Below, one piece after another: positions 17,473-26,686 of a stretch of DNA of 64,000 nucleotides. Origin of the DNA: Micromonospora sp. NBC_00389 (GTDB lineage Bacteria > Actinomycetota > Actinomycetes > Mycobacteriales > Micromonosporaceae). The notes under the pieces were generated by a model. That model saw nothing but the letters and a program-made list of their open reading frames with translations. It searched no databases and had not been told where the DNA came from. The stretch spans positions 5,332,001-5,396,000 of the forward strand of contig NZ_CP107947.1 of NCBI RefSeq assembly GCF_036059255.1, written 5' to 3'. The translations under genes were made by a program, and so were the position numbers. The first letter of the stretch is position 1. Each line of letters begins with the position of its first letter.

Positions 17473-18045
17473 GTGATTCTTCGGGGTACGGTCCGCGCCG
17501 ATCGTCCGCTGGTGGTCCTCGCCGTCGAGGAGGAGGCCCGGTACCTGCCGCCGGAGCTGCCGGTGCTGCTCACCGGGATGGGCAAGGTGAACGCCGCCAG
17601 CGCGGTGGCGGCGGTGCTGGCCGCCGGGCCGCGCCCCGCCCTGCTGCTCAACCTGGGCACGGCGGGCGCGTTGCGCCCCGGCTGGACCGGCATCCACGAG
17701 GTCGCCACCGTGCTTCAGCACGACCTGGACACCGCCCTGCTGCGCACGCTCACCGGCCAGACCTACGGCGCGCCGCTGCCGCTGGCCGCCGAGGGCGCGG
17801 TGCTGGCGACCGGCGACACCTTCGTGGCCGACGACGCCGCGCGGGACCGGTTGGCGCAGCGCGCCGACCTGGTCGACATGGAGGGGTACGCGGTCGCCTG
17901 GGCCGCCAACCAGGCTGGCGTGCCGTGCCGGCTGGTCAAGCAGGTCAGCGACGAGGCGGGGGAGGGTGCCGCCCGGACGTGGCGGGAGTCGGTGGACGCC
18001 TGCGCCCGGGACCTCGCCGACTGGACCGGTCGGCACCTCGACTGA
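17473..18045 (+). CDS. Nucleoside phosphorylase / MTA-SAH nucleosidase-like protein
   Basis: A 190-residue protein from GTG 17473, shorter than the usual 230 residues. Features of the PNP/UDP family are the Gly-rich LLTGMGKVNAASAV, LLNLGTAGALRPG, the purine and ribose site VDMEGYAVAWAA (the E of MEG contacts ribose) and catalytic Asp in KQVSDEAGEG. It should cleave an N-glycosidic bond in purine salvage or in recycling of methylthioadenosine or S-adenosylhomocysteine. The exact substrate is not determinable. It lies convergent with the LtrA gene. Confidence 0.85.
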   Translation: MILRGTVRADRPLVVLAVEEEARYLPPELPVLLTGMGKVNAASAVAAVLAAGPRPALLLNLGTAGALRPGWTGIHEVATVLQHDLDTALLRTLTGQTYGAPLPLAAEGAVLATGDTFVADDAARDRLAQRADLVDMEGYAVAWAANQAGVPCRLVKQVSDEAGEGAARTWRESVDACARDLADWTGRHLD

Positions 18046-18063
18046 TCCGGCCGCCCCGGCGGC

Positions 18064-19245
18064 TCAGGGTTGCGGTCGCCGCATCCGCAGCCCCGGTCTG
18101 GTCACCCGGACGTTGCTCGCCGGGACCAGGGCGGCGCCGGCCAGCCCGAGCGCAACGACCACGGTGACCAGCAGCGGCGGCCAGCCACCGGCCCACGGGA
18201 GTGCCAGCAGCGGCAGCAGCAGCCAGGCCAGCCGCCGCCATGGCACGATGGCGGTCACCAGATAGGTGAACAGGATGCGCCCGATCACGAACAGCGCCGG
18301 GCCACCGAGGATCAGCACGAGCCACGACGTCGGCGTCGTTCCGGTCGGGCGGTCGGCGACCAGGTCGAAGGAGGCCGCCGTGCCGACCACGCCGGCCAGC
18401 ATCACCAGATGGGTGTACGGGGCCAGTCGGGCCGCTCGCCTCGCGTCGGCACCGGCCTTCAGCAACTCGCCGGCCCGGAAGACGTAGATCTGCCAGAGCA
18501 TCAGCATGGTGGCGAAGGCGCAGAGCAGGGCGGCGAGCCGGAAGCGGTCGAGATGCGTCCGGCTGACCTCCAGGATGGGCACCAGAATGATGTCGCCGAG
18601 GGCCAGGATGATGAACTGCTGGTATCGCTCGCCCAGGTGCCCGGTGGTCCGGTCGTACTGTTCGAGGGGGACCCGGCCCAGCCACGGCATCGGGTACCGG
18701 ACCGCCGCGGAGACCAGGTCAATCGCTATCGCGACGGTCCAGAGCCTCCAGTTCGGCGATCCGGCCACCGCTCCGGTGATCCAGAAGACGCCGGATACCA
18801 CGAACCAGAACATGAACCGCGAGGCCCGCTCCATGGCCGCCCGGTGCTGCTGTCGGTGCAACGTGGTGACCAGGACGACGCCGCGCACCACGTGCGTGGT
18901 GACGTACGCGATCGCGAAGACCATCGCGTGCCCGGCGGACAGCATCGGCAGCGCCGCCGCCATCCCCACCGACCCCACCATGGCGACCATCAGGATGACC
19001 TGGATCGGGCGCTGCTCCGGGTCGTAGAACTCGGTCGTGGTCGAGGTGACCGACCAGGTCCACCAGATCGCCGCCAGCGTCAGCAGCACCGGCCCGGAGC
19101 CGCTCCAGGAGTCGCGTTCGGCGATCAGCTTCGAGACCATGGCGAGGGCGGCCACGAAGACCACGTCGAAGAGGAGTTCCAGCAGCGTGGCCCGGGCCGA
19201 CCCGTCCGGGCGGCGTACCAGCGCCGCAGTGCCTCCGGTGGTCAT
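18064..19245 (-). CDS. ltrA: LtrA-family (low temperature requirement A) membrane protein
   Basis: A 393-residue integral membrane protein with about ten hydrophobic helices. The LtrA signature is near the N-terminus: TLLELLFDVVFVAALAMVS followed by WWTWSVTSTTTEFYD. A later conserved segment is HLGERYQQFIILALGDIILV, where GE-x2-x2-I is typical. The biochemical role of the family is not settled; it was first linked to cold growth in Listeria. ATG 19245 is chosen because the LtrA homology begins about 20 residues later. An open frame continues far upstream on this strand, but it is antisense to the protease gene. Confidence 0.88.
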   Translation of the reverse strand: MTTGGTAALVRRPDGSARATLLELLFDVVFVAALAMVSKLIAERDSWSGSGPVLLTLAAIWWTWSVTSTTTEFYDPEQRPIQVILMVAMVGSVGMAAALPMLSAGHAMVFAIAYVTTHVVRGVVLVTTLHRQQHRAAMERASRFMFWFVVSGVFWITGAVAGSPNWRLWTVAIAIDLVSAAVRYPMPWLGRVPLEQYDRTTGHLGERYQQFIILALGDIILVPILEVSRTHLDRFRLAALLCAFATMLMLWQIYVFRAGELLKAGADARRAARLAPYTHLVMLAGVVGTAASFDLVADRPTGTTPTSWLVLILGGPALFVIGRILFTYLVTAIVPWRRLAWLLLPLLALPWAGGWPPLLVTVVVALGLAGAALVPASNVRVTRPGLRMRRPQP

Positions 19246-19431
19246 GCCCGGCCTCCCGCCGCGTCTCCGAGGATTATCGGCGGCACCGGCGCGGCCCGTC
19301 CCCGGATCGGCGATTCCCACCGACCCGCCCCCAGGCTGGTCACCCGCGCGTCCGGCCCGAGGTTGCCATGGCGTCAGCCGCCGGGTGATGCTTGACGGCA
19401 TCCATATATCTCGATCTCTTCGGAGGTTCGG

Positions 19432-20298
19432 ATGCGCCGCTCCCCGCTCGTCGCCCTCGTCCTGACCGCACTCCTGCTCGTCGCGCCCGGCGCGGCGCAG
19501 GCCGCCGTCCCCGACCGGGCCGCCCCCGCCGCGCCCGTCGCCGACCCGGCCGCGCTGGCCGGGGTACGCACGCCCGGCACCGCCTGGGGCTTCGACCCGG
19601 CCACCGGACGGCCGACCATCACCGTCGACGACACCGTGGCGCCCGCCGAGGTGGTGGCGCTGCGCACGGTGGCCGACCGGGCCGGCGCGCTGCTGCGCCG
19701 GGAGCCCGGAACGCTGCGCACCCTGATCGCCGCCGGACAGGGCATCTACGGCGGTGGCGGCCGCTGCTCGCTCGGCGCGAACGTGCGCAGCGGCAGCACC
19801 TACTACGTGATCACCGCCGGCCACTGCACCACCGTCGCCAGTGCCTGGTACGCCGACAGCGCGCAGACCACCGTGCTCGGCACCCGTACCGCCACTAGCT
19901 TTCCCAGCAACGACTACGGCCTGATCCGCTACACCGGCCGGATCGCCCATCCCAGCGCGGTCTACACCTACCCCGGCCTGCTGACCATCTACGGCGCCGG
20001 CAACGCGTACGTCGGTCAGGCGGTGTGCCGCAGCGGCTCCACCACCGGGGTGCGTTGCGGCACCGTCACCGGCCTCAACCAGACCGTCAACTACGCCAGC
20101 GGCGATGTGGTCTACGGCCTGATCCGTACCAACATCTGCGCCGAGCCGGGCGACAGTGGCGGGCCGCTCTACGTGGCGGCCACCGGCACCATCCTCGGCA
20201 TCCTCTCCGGCGGCAGCGGCAACTGCACCTCCGGCGGCACCACCTACTACCAGCCGATCAATGAGGTGCTCGCCGCATACGGGCTGACGGTGCCCTGA
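19432..20298 (+). CDS. Secreted streptogrisin-type serine protease (S1 family)
   Basis: A 288-residue pre-pro-enzyme. The signal peptide (residues 1-25) ends near AAQAA. A short propeptide contains [13 protein letters not shown]. The mature chymotrypsin-like domain begins around [11 protein letters not shown]. The triad is visible: His in ITAGHC, Asp in SNDYGLIRY and Ser in [10 protein letters not shown], together with paired cysteines typical of streptogrisins. It would act outside the cell on proteins. The short propeptide resembles the smaller members of the alpha-lytic/streptogrisin group. ATG 19432 sits behind GGAGG. Confidence 0.94.
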   Translation: MRRSPLVALVLTALLLVAPGAAQAAVPDRAAPAAPVADPAALAGVRTPGTAWGFDPATGRPTITVDDTVAPAEVVALRTVADRAGALLRREPGTLRTLIAAGQGIYGGGGRCSLGANVRSGSTYYVITAGHCTTVASAWYADSAQTTVLGTRTATSFPSNDYGLIRYTGRIAHPSAVYTYPGLLTIYGAGNAYVGQAVCRSGSTTGVRCGTVTGLNQTVNYASGDVVYGLIRTNICAEPGDSGGPLYVAATGTILGILSGGSGNCTSGGTTYYQPINEVLAAYGLTVP

Positions 20299-20302
20299 CT
20301 CC

Positions 20303-20341
20303 CGTTGCGCAGAGCGCAACGGGTTGCTCGTCCTGCGCAAC
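20303..20341. promoter_or_regulatory. Two tandem IclR-type palindromic operators
   Basis: A perfect palindrome, CGTTGCGC-AGA-GCGCAACG, spans 20303-20321. It is followed at once by a second, looser one, GTTGC-N9-GCAAC, at 20323-20341. They lie 46-85 bp before the KDG kinase start, between it and the protease stop. TTGC...GCAA is a frequent IclR-family half-site in actinomycetes. The IclR gene is the second gene of the operon, which suggests autoregulation with substrate-dependent release. Confidence 0.7.
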
Positions 20342-20386
20342 GCACATAGGCTCGGCGGCACCCCGAACCCCCCGCCGGGAGGACGT

Positions 20387-21415
20387 GTGCCGACCCCCGA
20401 CTCCCGACCCGACCACGCGACCACCCCGGCCGGCTTCCCACCGGTCGAGGTGGCCACGGTGGGGGAGACCATGGTGGTGCTCTGCCCCGCGCCGGGTGAA
20501 CCATTGGAGCACGCCGAGCGGGTCGCCGTGTCGGTCGGCGGCGCGGAGTCCAACGTGGCCGGCTACCTGGCCCGGCTCGGACACCGGACGACCTGGGTGA
20601 GCCGGGTCGGCGACGACCCCTTCGGCCGGGCCGTCGTCCGGCACGTCGCCGCCGCCGGCGTCCGGGTCGACCTGGTGACCGTCGACCCGGCCGCCCCCAC
20701 CGGGCTGTACGTCAAGGACCCGGGCCCGGCGTCGACCGCCGTGCACTACTACCGGGCCGGCTCGGCCGCGTCCCGGCTGGACCGGGCGGTACTGGCCGAC
20801 CCTCGGCTGGCCGGCGTCCGGGTGCTGCACCTGTCCGGGATCACCCCGGCGCTCTCCGCCTCCTGCCGAGCCCTGGTCGAGCACGCGGTGACCGACCGGC
20901 CGCTGCCGGGCGCGTTGGTCAGCTTCGACGTCAACCACCGGGCCCGGCTCTGGCCGGCCGACCGGGCCGCCCCGGTGCTGCGCGACCTCGCCGACCGCAG
21001 CGACCTGGTCTTCGTCGGCCAGGACGAGGCGGACGCCCTGTGGGGCACCGCCGACCCGGCCGCGGTGCGCCGGCTGCTGCCCGGGCCGGAGACGGTCGTG
21101 GTCAAGGACGGCGCGGTGGGCGCCACCGCCCTGCCCCGTGACGCCGAGCCGGTCTTCGTCCCGGCGCCCCGGGTGACGGTGGTGGAGCCGGTCGGCGCCG
21201 GGGACGCGTTCGCCGCCGGCTATGTGGCCGGGCTGCTGCGCGGTCTCGACCCGGTACGCCGGCTGCGCCTCGGTCACCTGGTCGCGGCTCAGGCGCTGGG
21301 CAGCAGCGGCGACAACGCCCCGGTGCCGCCGTGGGCCTGGTTCGACCGGCTGCTCGACGCCCCCGTCGAAGCATGGTCGCCGCTGGACCTGACCGGCGTG
21401 CGAGCGGAGGTCTGA
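20387..21415 (+). CDS. kdgK: PfkB-family sugar kinase, probable 2-keto-3-deoxygluconate kinase
   Basis: A 342-residue kinase from GTG 20387 behind GGGAGGA. Ribokinase-fold markers are TVGETMVVL at the N-terminus, the sugar-binding VSVGGAESNVAGYLARLG, then FDVNHRARLW, and the anion-hole PVGAGDAFAAGY with catalytic Asp about 273. The FDVNxRxxLW motif is typical of KDG kinases. Together with the KDPG aldolase two genes downstream, it would convert 2-keto-3-deoxygluconate to KDPG and then to pyruvate and glyceraldehyde 3-phosphate (the lower Entner-Doudoroff route for uronic or aldonic acids). The regulator in between supports this. Confidence 0.88.
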   Translation: MPTPDSRPDHATTPAGFPPVEVATVGETMVVLCPAPGEPLEHAERVAVSVGGAESNVAGYLARLGHRTTWVSRVGDDPFGRAVVRHVAAAGVRVDLVTVDPAAPTGLYVKDPGPASTAVHYYRAGSAASRLDRAVLADPRLAGVRVLHLSGITPALSASCRALVEHAVTDRPLPGALVSFDVNHRARLWPADRAAPVLRDLADRSDLVFVGQDEADALWGTADPAAVRRLLPGPETVVVKDGAVGATALPRDAEPVFVPAPRVTVVEPVGAGDAFAAGYVAGLLRGLDPVRRLRLGHLVAAQALGSSGDNAPVPPWAWFDRLLDAPVEAWSPLDLTGVRAEV

Positions 21416-21418
21416 GGC

Positions 21419-22162
21419 GTGTCGCAGAGCGTCGACCGGGCGATGCGGGTGCTGGAGCTGCTGGCCCGTGAGCCCGCCCAGCTCGGTGACGTCGCCGCCC
21501 ATCTGGGGGTGCACAAGTCCACCGCGCTGCGCCTGCTGCAGACCATGGAGACCGGTGGTTTCGCCCGACGCCGCGACGGCGGCTGGGCTGTCGGGCTGCG
21601 GCTGATCGGCCTCGCCCAGCAGGCCCTGGACTCCCTGGACGTGCGCACGGTGGCCCACCCGCACCTGGCGGCGCTCGGCCGCGACTGCGGGCACACCATC
21701 CACCTGGCCCAACTGGTCGACGACGAGCTGGTCTACGTGGACAAGATCGAGGCCCGTGGCCAGGTGCGGATGTACTCCCGGATCGGGCGCACCGCGCCGT
21801 TGCACGCCAGCGGGGTGGGCAAGGTGGTGCTGGCGTTCTGCCCGGAGCCCCGGCTGACCGGGCTGCTCGACCGCACCGAGCTGCGCGCGTACACCCCAGG
21901 CACCATCTGCGACCCGGCGGCGCTGCGCGCGGAGCTGGCGGCCGTCGCCGACCGGGGCTGGGCCGCCGACGACGGCGAGTTCGAGCCACTGATCACCTGC
22001 GTGGCGGCCCCGGTGCGGCAGGCCGACGGCGCGGTCACCGCGGCCGTGTCGGTGACCGCGCCGACGGTGGTCGCCACCCTGGCCGACCTGCGACGCCTGC
22101 TACCTCGGCTGCTGGCCACCACGCAACAGATCTCCCGCGACCTCGGATGGAGTGGACCATGA
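21419..22162 (+). CDS. IclR-family transcriptional regulator
   Basis: A 247-residue regulator from GTG 21419, three bases after the kinase stop. The N-terminal winged helix-turn-helix (SVDRAMRVLELLAREP, HKSTALRLLQTME) is followed by an IclR effector domain with ASGVGKVVLAF, DDGEFEPLITCVAAPV and VTAAVSVTAP. The ligand is probably a pathway intermediate such as KDG or KDPG, inferred from its partners. It probably binds the palindromes at 20303-20341. Its stop overlaps the aldolase start (ATGA). Confidence 0.93.
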   Translation: MSQSVDRAMRVLELLAREPAQLGDVAAHLGVHKSTALRLLQTMETGGFARRRDGGWAVGLRLIGLAQQALDSLDVRTVAHPHLAALGRDCGHTIHLAQLVDDELVYVDKIEARGQVRMYSRIGRTAPLHASGVGKVVLAFCPEPRLTGLLDRTELRAYTPGTICDPAALRAELAAVADRGWAADDGEFEPLITCVAAPVRQADGAVTAAVSVTAPTVVATLADLRRLLPRLLATTQQISRDLGWSGP

Positions 22163-22776
22163 CCACAGCGGACTTCGAGCACATCTTCGGCGCTGCCCGC
22201 GTGATGGCGATCCTGCGCGGCCTGCCGGTGGCGGAGACCGTCCGGCTCGCCGGCCGGGCCTGGGACCTCGGTATCGACGTGGTGGAGGTGCCGGTGGCCA
22301 CCGCCGACGCGGTGCCGGCGCTGCGCGCCGCCGTCGAGGCGGGCGCTGAGCGCGGCCGGATCGTCGGCGCCGGCACCGTCCTCGGCGTGGAGCAGGTCGC
22401 CGCGGCGGCCGACGCCGGGGCGGCGTTCACCGTCGCGCCCGGCCTGGACCTGGCGGTCGCCGACGCCGCCGCCGGGCGCGGCCTGCCCCACCTGCCTGGC
22501 GTGGCCACCCCGACCGAGGCACAGCAGGCGATGCGACACGGCCTCACCTGGCTCAAGGCGTTCCCCGCGATCTCCCTCGGGCCGGCCTGGTTCCGGGCCG
22601 TTGCCGGCCCACTGCCGCACCTACGCTTCGTCGCCACCGGCGGCCTCGACGCCGACAACGCCGGGGCGTTCCTCGCCGCCGGAGTGCGGGTGGTGGCGGT
22701 CGGCTCCGCGCTGTCCGACCCGAACCAACTCGACCGCCTGGCCGACCTGCTCGCCCTCGGAGCGCCCACCCGCTGA
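22159..22776 (+). CDS. eda: KDPG/KHG aldolase
   Basis: A 205-residue class I aldolase that splits 2-keto-3-deoxy-6-phosphogluconate to pyruvate and glyceraldehyde 3-phosphate. It has the TIM-barrel fold with VMAILRGLP and VEVPVAT, IVGAGTVLGVEQV, the Schiff-base lysine in WLKAFPA (Lys133) and the phosphate loop ATGGLDADNAG. Length is normal. ATG 22159 overlaps the IclR stop. A longer start four codons upstream is unlikely. It completes the kinase-regulator-aldolase operon. Confidence 0.95.
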   Translation: MTTADFEHIFGAARVMAILRGLPVAETVRLAGRAWDLGIDVVEVPVATADAVPALRAAVEAGAERGRIVGAGTVLGVEQVAAAADAGAAFTVAPGLDLAVADAAAGRGLPHLPGVATPTEAQQAMRHGLTWLKAFPAISLGPAWFRAVAGPLPHLRFVATGGLDADNAGAFLAAGVRVVAVGSALSDPNQLDRLADLLALGAPTR

Positions 22777-22891
22777 CCCCGGGTGGCCAAGTTGTGTCAC
22801 GGCGCAAAGGCGTCGATGGGCTGCGGCGGTCGAGGGTGTGCGTTGCATCGATGCTGGGCTGCGTACCGCTTCTCGACATAAAGAGGTCACC

Positions 22892-25800
22892 TTGGCTCTC
22901 TCTTCCAGGCGCCGCCGGTCCGGGCTGATCGCCCTCGGTGCCGCCCTCACCCTGGCGGCCGGGTTCACCCCACCCGGCGCGGGGGCGTCCGCCGCCCCAC
23001 CGAACACCCCCGACCGTCCGGCGGGCCAGCCCCTGGCAGCCGCCGGACGGGCCGCCTCCGTCACTCTGATCACCGGGGACATCGTCACCGTCACCACCGC
23101 GGCCGACGGCAGCACCGTCTCGACCGTCCGCCGGTCGGACGGCAGCACGCCGAGCTTCCACCGCACCGTGCTCGGCGGAGACACCTACGTCTATCCGGAC
23201 GACGCGCTGCCCTACGTCACCGGCGGCGTGTTGGACCGGCAGTTGTTCAATGTCACCGAGCTCATCGCGGACGGCTACGACGACGCGCACACCGACAAGC
23301 TGCCGCTGATCGTCACCATGACCGAAGCGGCGGCCCGCAACCGCACCCGCCCCACTGTGGACGGGGCCGAACTGGTCCGGCCGCTGGACAGCGTGCAGGG
23401 CGCGGCGCTGACCCGTCAGCGTGCCACCGCCGAGAAGTTCTGGACCGCGCTCACCGCCAGCACGGCCCGTCGCGCGGGCGCCACCCCGACCCTGGCCAAC
23501 GGCATAGCCAAGGTGTGGCTGGATGCCCGGGTGCACGCCGACCTGACCGAGTCCACCGCGCAGATCGGCGCGCCGACGGTCTGGGCTGAGGGCAACACCG
23601 CTACCGGTGTCGACGTCGCCGTGCTCGACTCCGGTGCGGACGTCGAACACCCGGACCTCGCCGGGCAGATCACCGGCACCAGCAGCTTCGTGCCCGAAGA
23701 GCCCGACGTGCTCGACTACAAGGGACACGGCACGCACGTCGCCTCGACGATCGCCGGCACCGGTGCCGCCTCCGCCGGTGCCGAGCGGGGCGTCGCCCCG
23801 GGTGCCCGGCTGCACATCGGCAAGGTGCTCAACAGCGAGGGCAGCGGGCAGAACTCCTGGATCATCGCGGGCATGGAGTGGGCCGTCCGGGAGCAGAAGG
23901 CCCGAGTCGTCAACATGAGCCTGGGCGGCGAGGCCACCGACGGCACGGACCCGCTGAGCCAGGCGGTCAACCAGCTCAGCGCCGAGACCGGTGCACTCTT
24001 CGTGGTCGCCGCCGGCAACGGCGGCCCCAACTCCATCGGCACCCCGGCCGCCGCCGACTCCGCGCTCACCGTGGGCGCGGTCGACGCCACCGACCACCTC
24101 GCCGACTTTTCCAGCCAGGGCCCGCGCGCCGGTGACGGCGGGCTCAAGCCCGAGCTGACCGCACCCGGCGTGGACATCCTGGCCGCCCGCTCACACTTCG
24201 TGCGGGGCGGCACCGGGGACTACACGCTGATGAGTGGCACGTCGATGGCCACCCCGCACGTGGCCGGCACGGCCGCCCTGGTCGCCGCCGCACACCCCGA
24301 CTGGACCGGTCAGCGCATCAAGGAGGCGCTGGTCAGCACGGTCAAGGCCACCCCCGGGTACACGCCGTACCAGGCCGGTGCCGGCCGGGTGGATGCCGCT
24401 GCCGCGGTGCACGCCACCGTCTTCGCCACCGCGAGCGCCTACTCCGGTTTCCAGGCCTGGCCGCAGTCACCGGGGATGACCGTCGACCGGCAGGTCACCT
24501 ACACCAACACCGGCAGCGCGCCGGTGACCCTGAAGCTGGCCCTCGACGCGGCCACCGCGCCGGCCGGCCTCTTCGCCCTGTCCGCCGACACGGTCACCGT
24601 GCCCGCCGGCGGCACCGCCGCCGTGACCCTGACCGCGGCCTACGACCGGCTCCCGGTCGAGCGGCAGGTCAGCGGCGCGATCATCGCCACCGACGGCACC
24701 GGTACGGTCCGCGGCCGCACCCTGATCGGCGCCAGCAAGGAGGGGCAGCGGCAGAACCTGACGCTGGTCGCCAAGGATCGGGACGGAAAGCCGCTCGTCG
24801 GCAAGGTCATCCTCACCACCGATGGCCTGTTCACCGCCGTGGACCTGTCCGAGAGCGGCACCGCCACGCTGCGGTTGCCGGTGGCGACGTGGACCGGCTG
24901 GCTCTCCGGTGACGTGCGCGGCGTACACGGACCGCACTCCAAGGGCATGGCACTGCTCAGCTTCGCCGACGTCACCCTGGACCGGGACCGCACCGTCACC
25001 CTGGACGCCCAGGCCGCCCGGCAGGTCCGGGTCCAGGTGCCCCAGGAGGCCACCCCCAGCGCATTGCGCCTGGACATCCACCGGTCCTTCGGGAACAGCC
25101 TCACCGAGAGCCAGATGCTGCCCGACGCCTCGTACGACAGCATGTGGGCGCTGCCGACGGGCCGCCCGGTCACCGACGGCGAGTTCGAGTTCGGCGCGCG
25201 GTGGCGGTTGGAGCAGCCGGCGCTGACCGTCGCCGCCGGCGATCGCTCGTACGACGACCTGCTGGTGAAGCGGGCGACCCCGGCGCTGCCGGCCGGCCGC
25301 CGCCAGTTCGATGCGGTCTACGCGGCCGACACCTCGGCGGCCGGGCTGGCCAAGCGGCCGGTCCGGGACCGGGCGGTGGTGGTCCGGCGCAGCGACACCG
25401 TGGACATCGCCAGCCAGGCCCAGGCCGCCGCAGCTGCCGGGGCGAAGCTGCTACTGGTCGTCAACGACGGCGTCGGCCGGCTCCAGCCCTGGGACGAAAC
25501 CCCGTGGAGCCCGGAGAGCCCGGCCCCGGTGACCGTGGCGACGCTCGGAGCCGACGAGGGCGGGCAGCTCATCTCCGCGCTGGAGCGCGGCACGGTGCGG
25601 CTGACCGTCGACTCGCACCCGGAGACCGAGTACCTCTACGACGTGGTGCACCACTGGGCCGGCGCGGTGCCGACCGACCCCAGCTACCGGCCCGCCAGCC
25701 GGCAGTTGGCCCGGGTCGACGTGGAGTTCCGCAACTACCGGCCGGGCAAGGCGCTGGAGTTCCGTACCGACATCTGGCGCGGCTGGGCGTCGAGCAACCT

Positions 25801-26608
25801 GGTGACCGCCCCGGCGCAGGGCCGGCGTACCGACTGGGTGACCGCCGACGCGAGCTGGATCGACGACGCGCACATCGTCGGCGAGACCGGTCAGCACCTG
25901 ATGGACGTGGCCCGGTACCCGGCCGACAGGCCGAGCAGCGTCACCTGGTTCGGGCCGATCCAGCGGCCCCGGATGGGGGCGCTTGGCTACCTGCCGGTCC
26001 GCTACCTGGACACCGTCTACCTGCCCGCGCCTGGCTGGGGTGACGGGGGCGGCCACATCGGTGACGCGTACGGCAACTACGACAAGGTCAACCGGACGAC
26101 CCTCTACCAGGGCGACAAGGAGCTGAACTGGGGTAACGCCGAGTACCTCCGGGTCTCCGGCCTGGCCGAACAGCGGCTGCCGTACCGGCTGGTGGTGGAG
26201 AACGACCGGGCGGCGTGGACCAACCCGTACTCCCGGCAGACCCGCACCGAGTGGGGCTTCAGCTCGGCGGTCACCGGGACGGAGACGTCCGAGGTGCTGC
26301 CGATGATCCAGCTGGACTACCAGGTGGCCATCGACCGGGACGGCACGGCGTCGCGGCGGGCGCCGCTCACGGTGATCGCCTCCCAGTTGCCCGGCGTCAA
26401 CGGCAAGGTCGGCGCGGTGACCGTCGAGGTCTCCTACGACGACGGGGCGACCTGGCAGAAGCCCCGGCTCACCCGGCACGGCGATGGCTGGCGCACCTCG
26501 CTGGCCGCACCGAAGACGGCCAGCTTCGTCAGCCTGCGCACCACCGCGCGGGACGCCGCCGGCAACACCGTGAGCCAGAGCATCACCCGGGCGTTCGGCC
26601 TGCGCTGA
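22892..26608 (+). CDS. Large secreted subtilisin-family (S8) serine protease
   Basis: About 1238 residues from TTG 22892, placed after AAAGAGG and giving a clean signal peptide (RRRRSGLIALGAALTLAAGF to GASAAPP). The open frame extends further upstream, but without signal or ribosome site. An N-terminal prodomain of about 190 residues leads to the catalytic domain: Asp246 in VAVLDSGADVEHPDL, His279 in GHGTHVAS and Ser451 in MSGTSMATPHVAG. The remaining roughly 750 residues hold Fn3/beta-sandwich stretches and a PA-like segment (QAAAAAGAKLLLVVND). The enzyme should act outside the cell on large protein substrates. It is read alone, with a hairpin after the stop. Confidence 0.93.
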   Translation: MALSSRRRRSGLIALGAALTLAAGFTPPGAGASAAPPNTPDRPAGQPLAAAGRAASVTLITGDIVTVTTAADGSTVSTVRRSDGSTPSFHRTVLGGDTYVYPDDALPYVTGGVLDRQLFNVTELIADGYDDAHTDKLPLIVTMTEAAARNRTRPTVDGAELVRPLDSVQGAALTRQRATAEKFWTALTASTARRAGATPTLANGIAKVWLDARVHADLTESTAQIGAPTVWAEGNTATGVDVAVLDSGADVEHPDLAGQITGTSSFVPEEPDVLDYKGHGTHVASTIAGTGAASAGAERGVAPGARLHIGKVLNSEGSGQNSWIIAGMEWAVREQKARVVNMSLGGEATDGTDPLSQAVNQLSAETGALFVVAAGNGGPNSIGTPAAADSALTVGAVDATDHLADFSSQGPRAGDGGLKPELTAPGVDILAARSHFVRGGTGDYTLMSGTSMATPHVAGTAALVAAAHPDWTGQRIKEALVSTVKATPGYTPYQAGAGRVDAAAAVHATVFATASAYSGFQAWPQSPGMTVDRQVTYTNTGSAPVTLKLALDAATAPAGLFALSADTVTVPAGGTAAVTLTAAYDRLPVERQVSGAIIATDGTGTVRGRTLIGASKEGQRQNLTLVAKDRDGKPLVGKVILTTDGLFTAVDLSESGTATLRLPVATWTGWLSGDVRGVHGPHSKGMALLSFADVTLDRDRTVTLDAQAARQVRVQVPQEATPSALRLDIHRSFGNSLTESQMLPDASYDSMWALPTGRPVTDGEFEFGARWRLEQPALTVAAGDRSYDDLLVKRATPALPAGRRQFDAVYAADTSAAGLAKRPVRDRAVVVRRSDTVDIASQAQAAAAAGAKLLLVVNDGVGRLQPWDETPWSPESPAPVTVATLGADEGGQLISALERGTVRLTVDSHPETEYLYDVVHHWAGAVPTDPSYRPASRQLARVDVEFRNYRPGKALEFRTDIWRGWASSNLVTAPAQGRRTDWVTADASWIDDAHIVGETGQHLMDVARYPADRPSSVTWFGPIQRPRMGALGYLPVRYLDTVYLPAPGWGDGGGHIGDAYGNYDKVNRTTLYQGDKELNWGNAEYLRVSGLAEQRLPYRLVVENDRAAWTNPYSRQTRTEWGFSSAVTGTETSEVLPMIQLDYQVAIDRDGTASRRAPLTVIASQLPGVNGKVGAVTVEVSYDDGATWQKPRLTRHGDGWRTSLAAPKTASFVSLRTTARDAAGNTVSQSITRAFGLR

Positions 26609-26623
26609 CGCCACGACGGTCGG

Positions 26624-26659
26624 CCGCCGGTCGGGGTCCCCACGTACCCCGGCCGGCGG
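26624..26659. terminator. Bidirectional hairpin terminator
   Basis: A 14-base stem, CCGCCGGTCGGGGT at 26624 pairing with ACCCCGGCCGGCGG at 26646 (one G-T pair), has an 8-base loop. It sits between the converging subtilisin and acyltransferase genes and would stop both transcripts. There is no T tract, as usual in this GC-rich group. Confidence 0.7.
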
Positions 26660-26686
26660 TCAGCCGGTTGTCGAGAAGGGGACGGC

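Noticed and set aside
15147..17708. Long minus-strand open frame across the exporter genes
   Set aside because: Antisense to the ATPase, permease and DUF5666-like genes, which have clear motifs. Composition is typical of a shadow frame.
19246..20553. Long minus-strand open frame continuing upstream of the LtrA gene
   Set aside because: It is antisense to the streptogrisin gene and its operator region, is rich in Gly/Ala/Arg without motifs, and LtrA similarity begins only after ATG 19245. GC-rich DNA produces such shadow frames.
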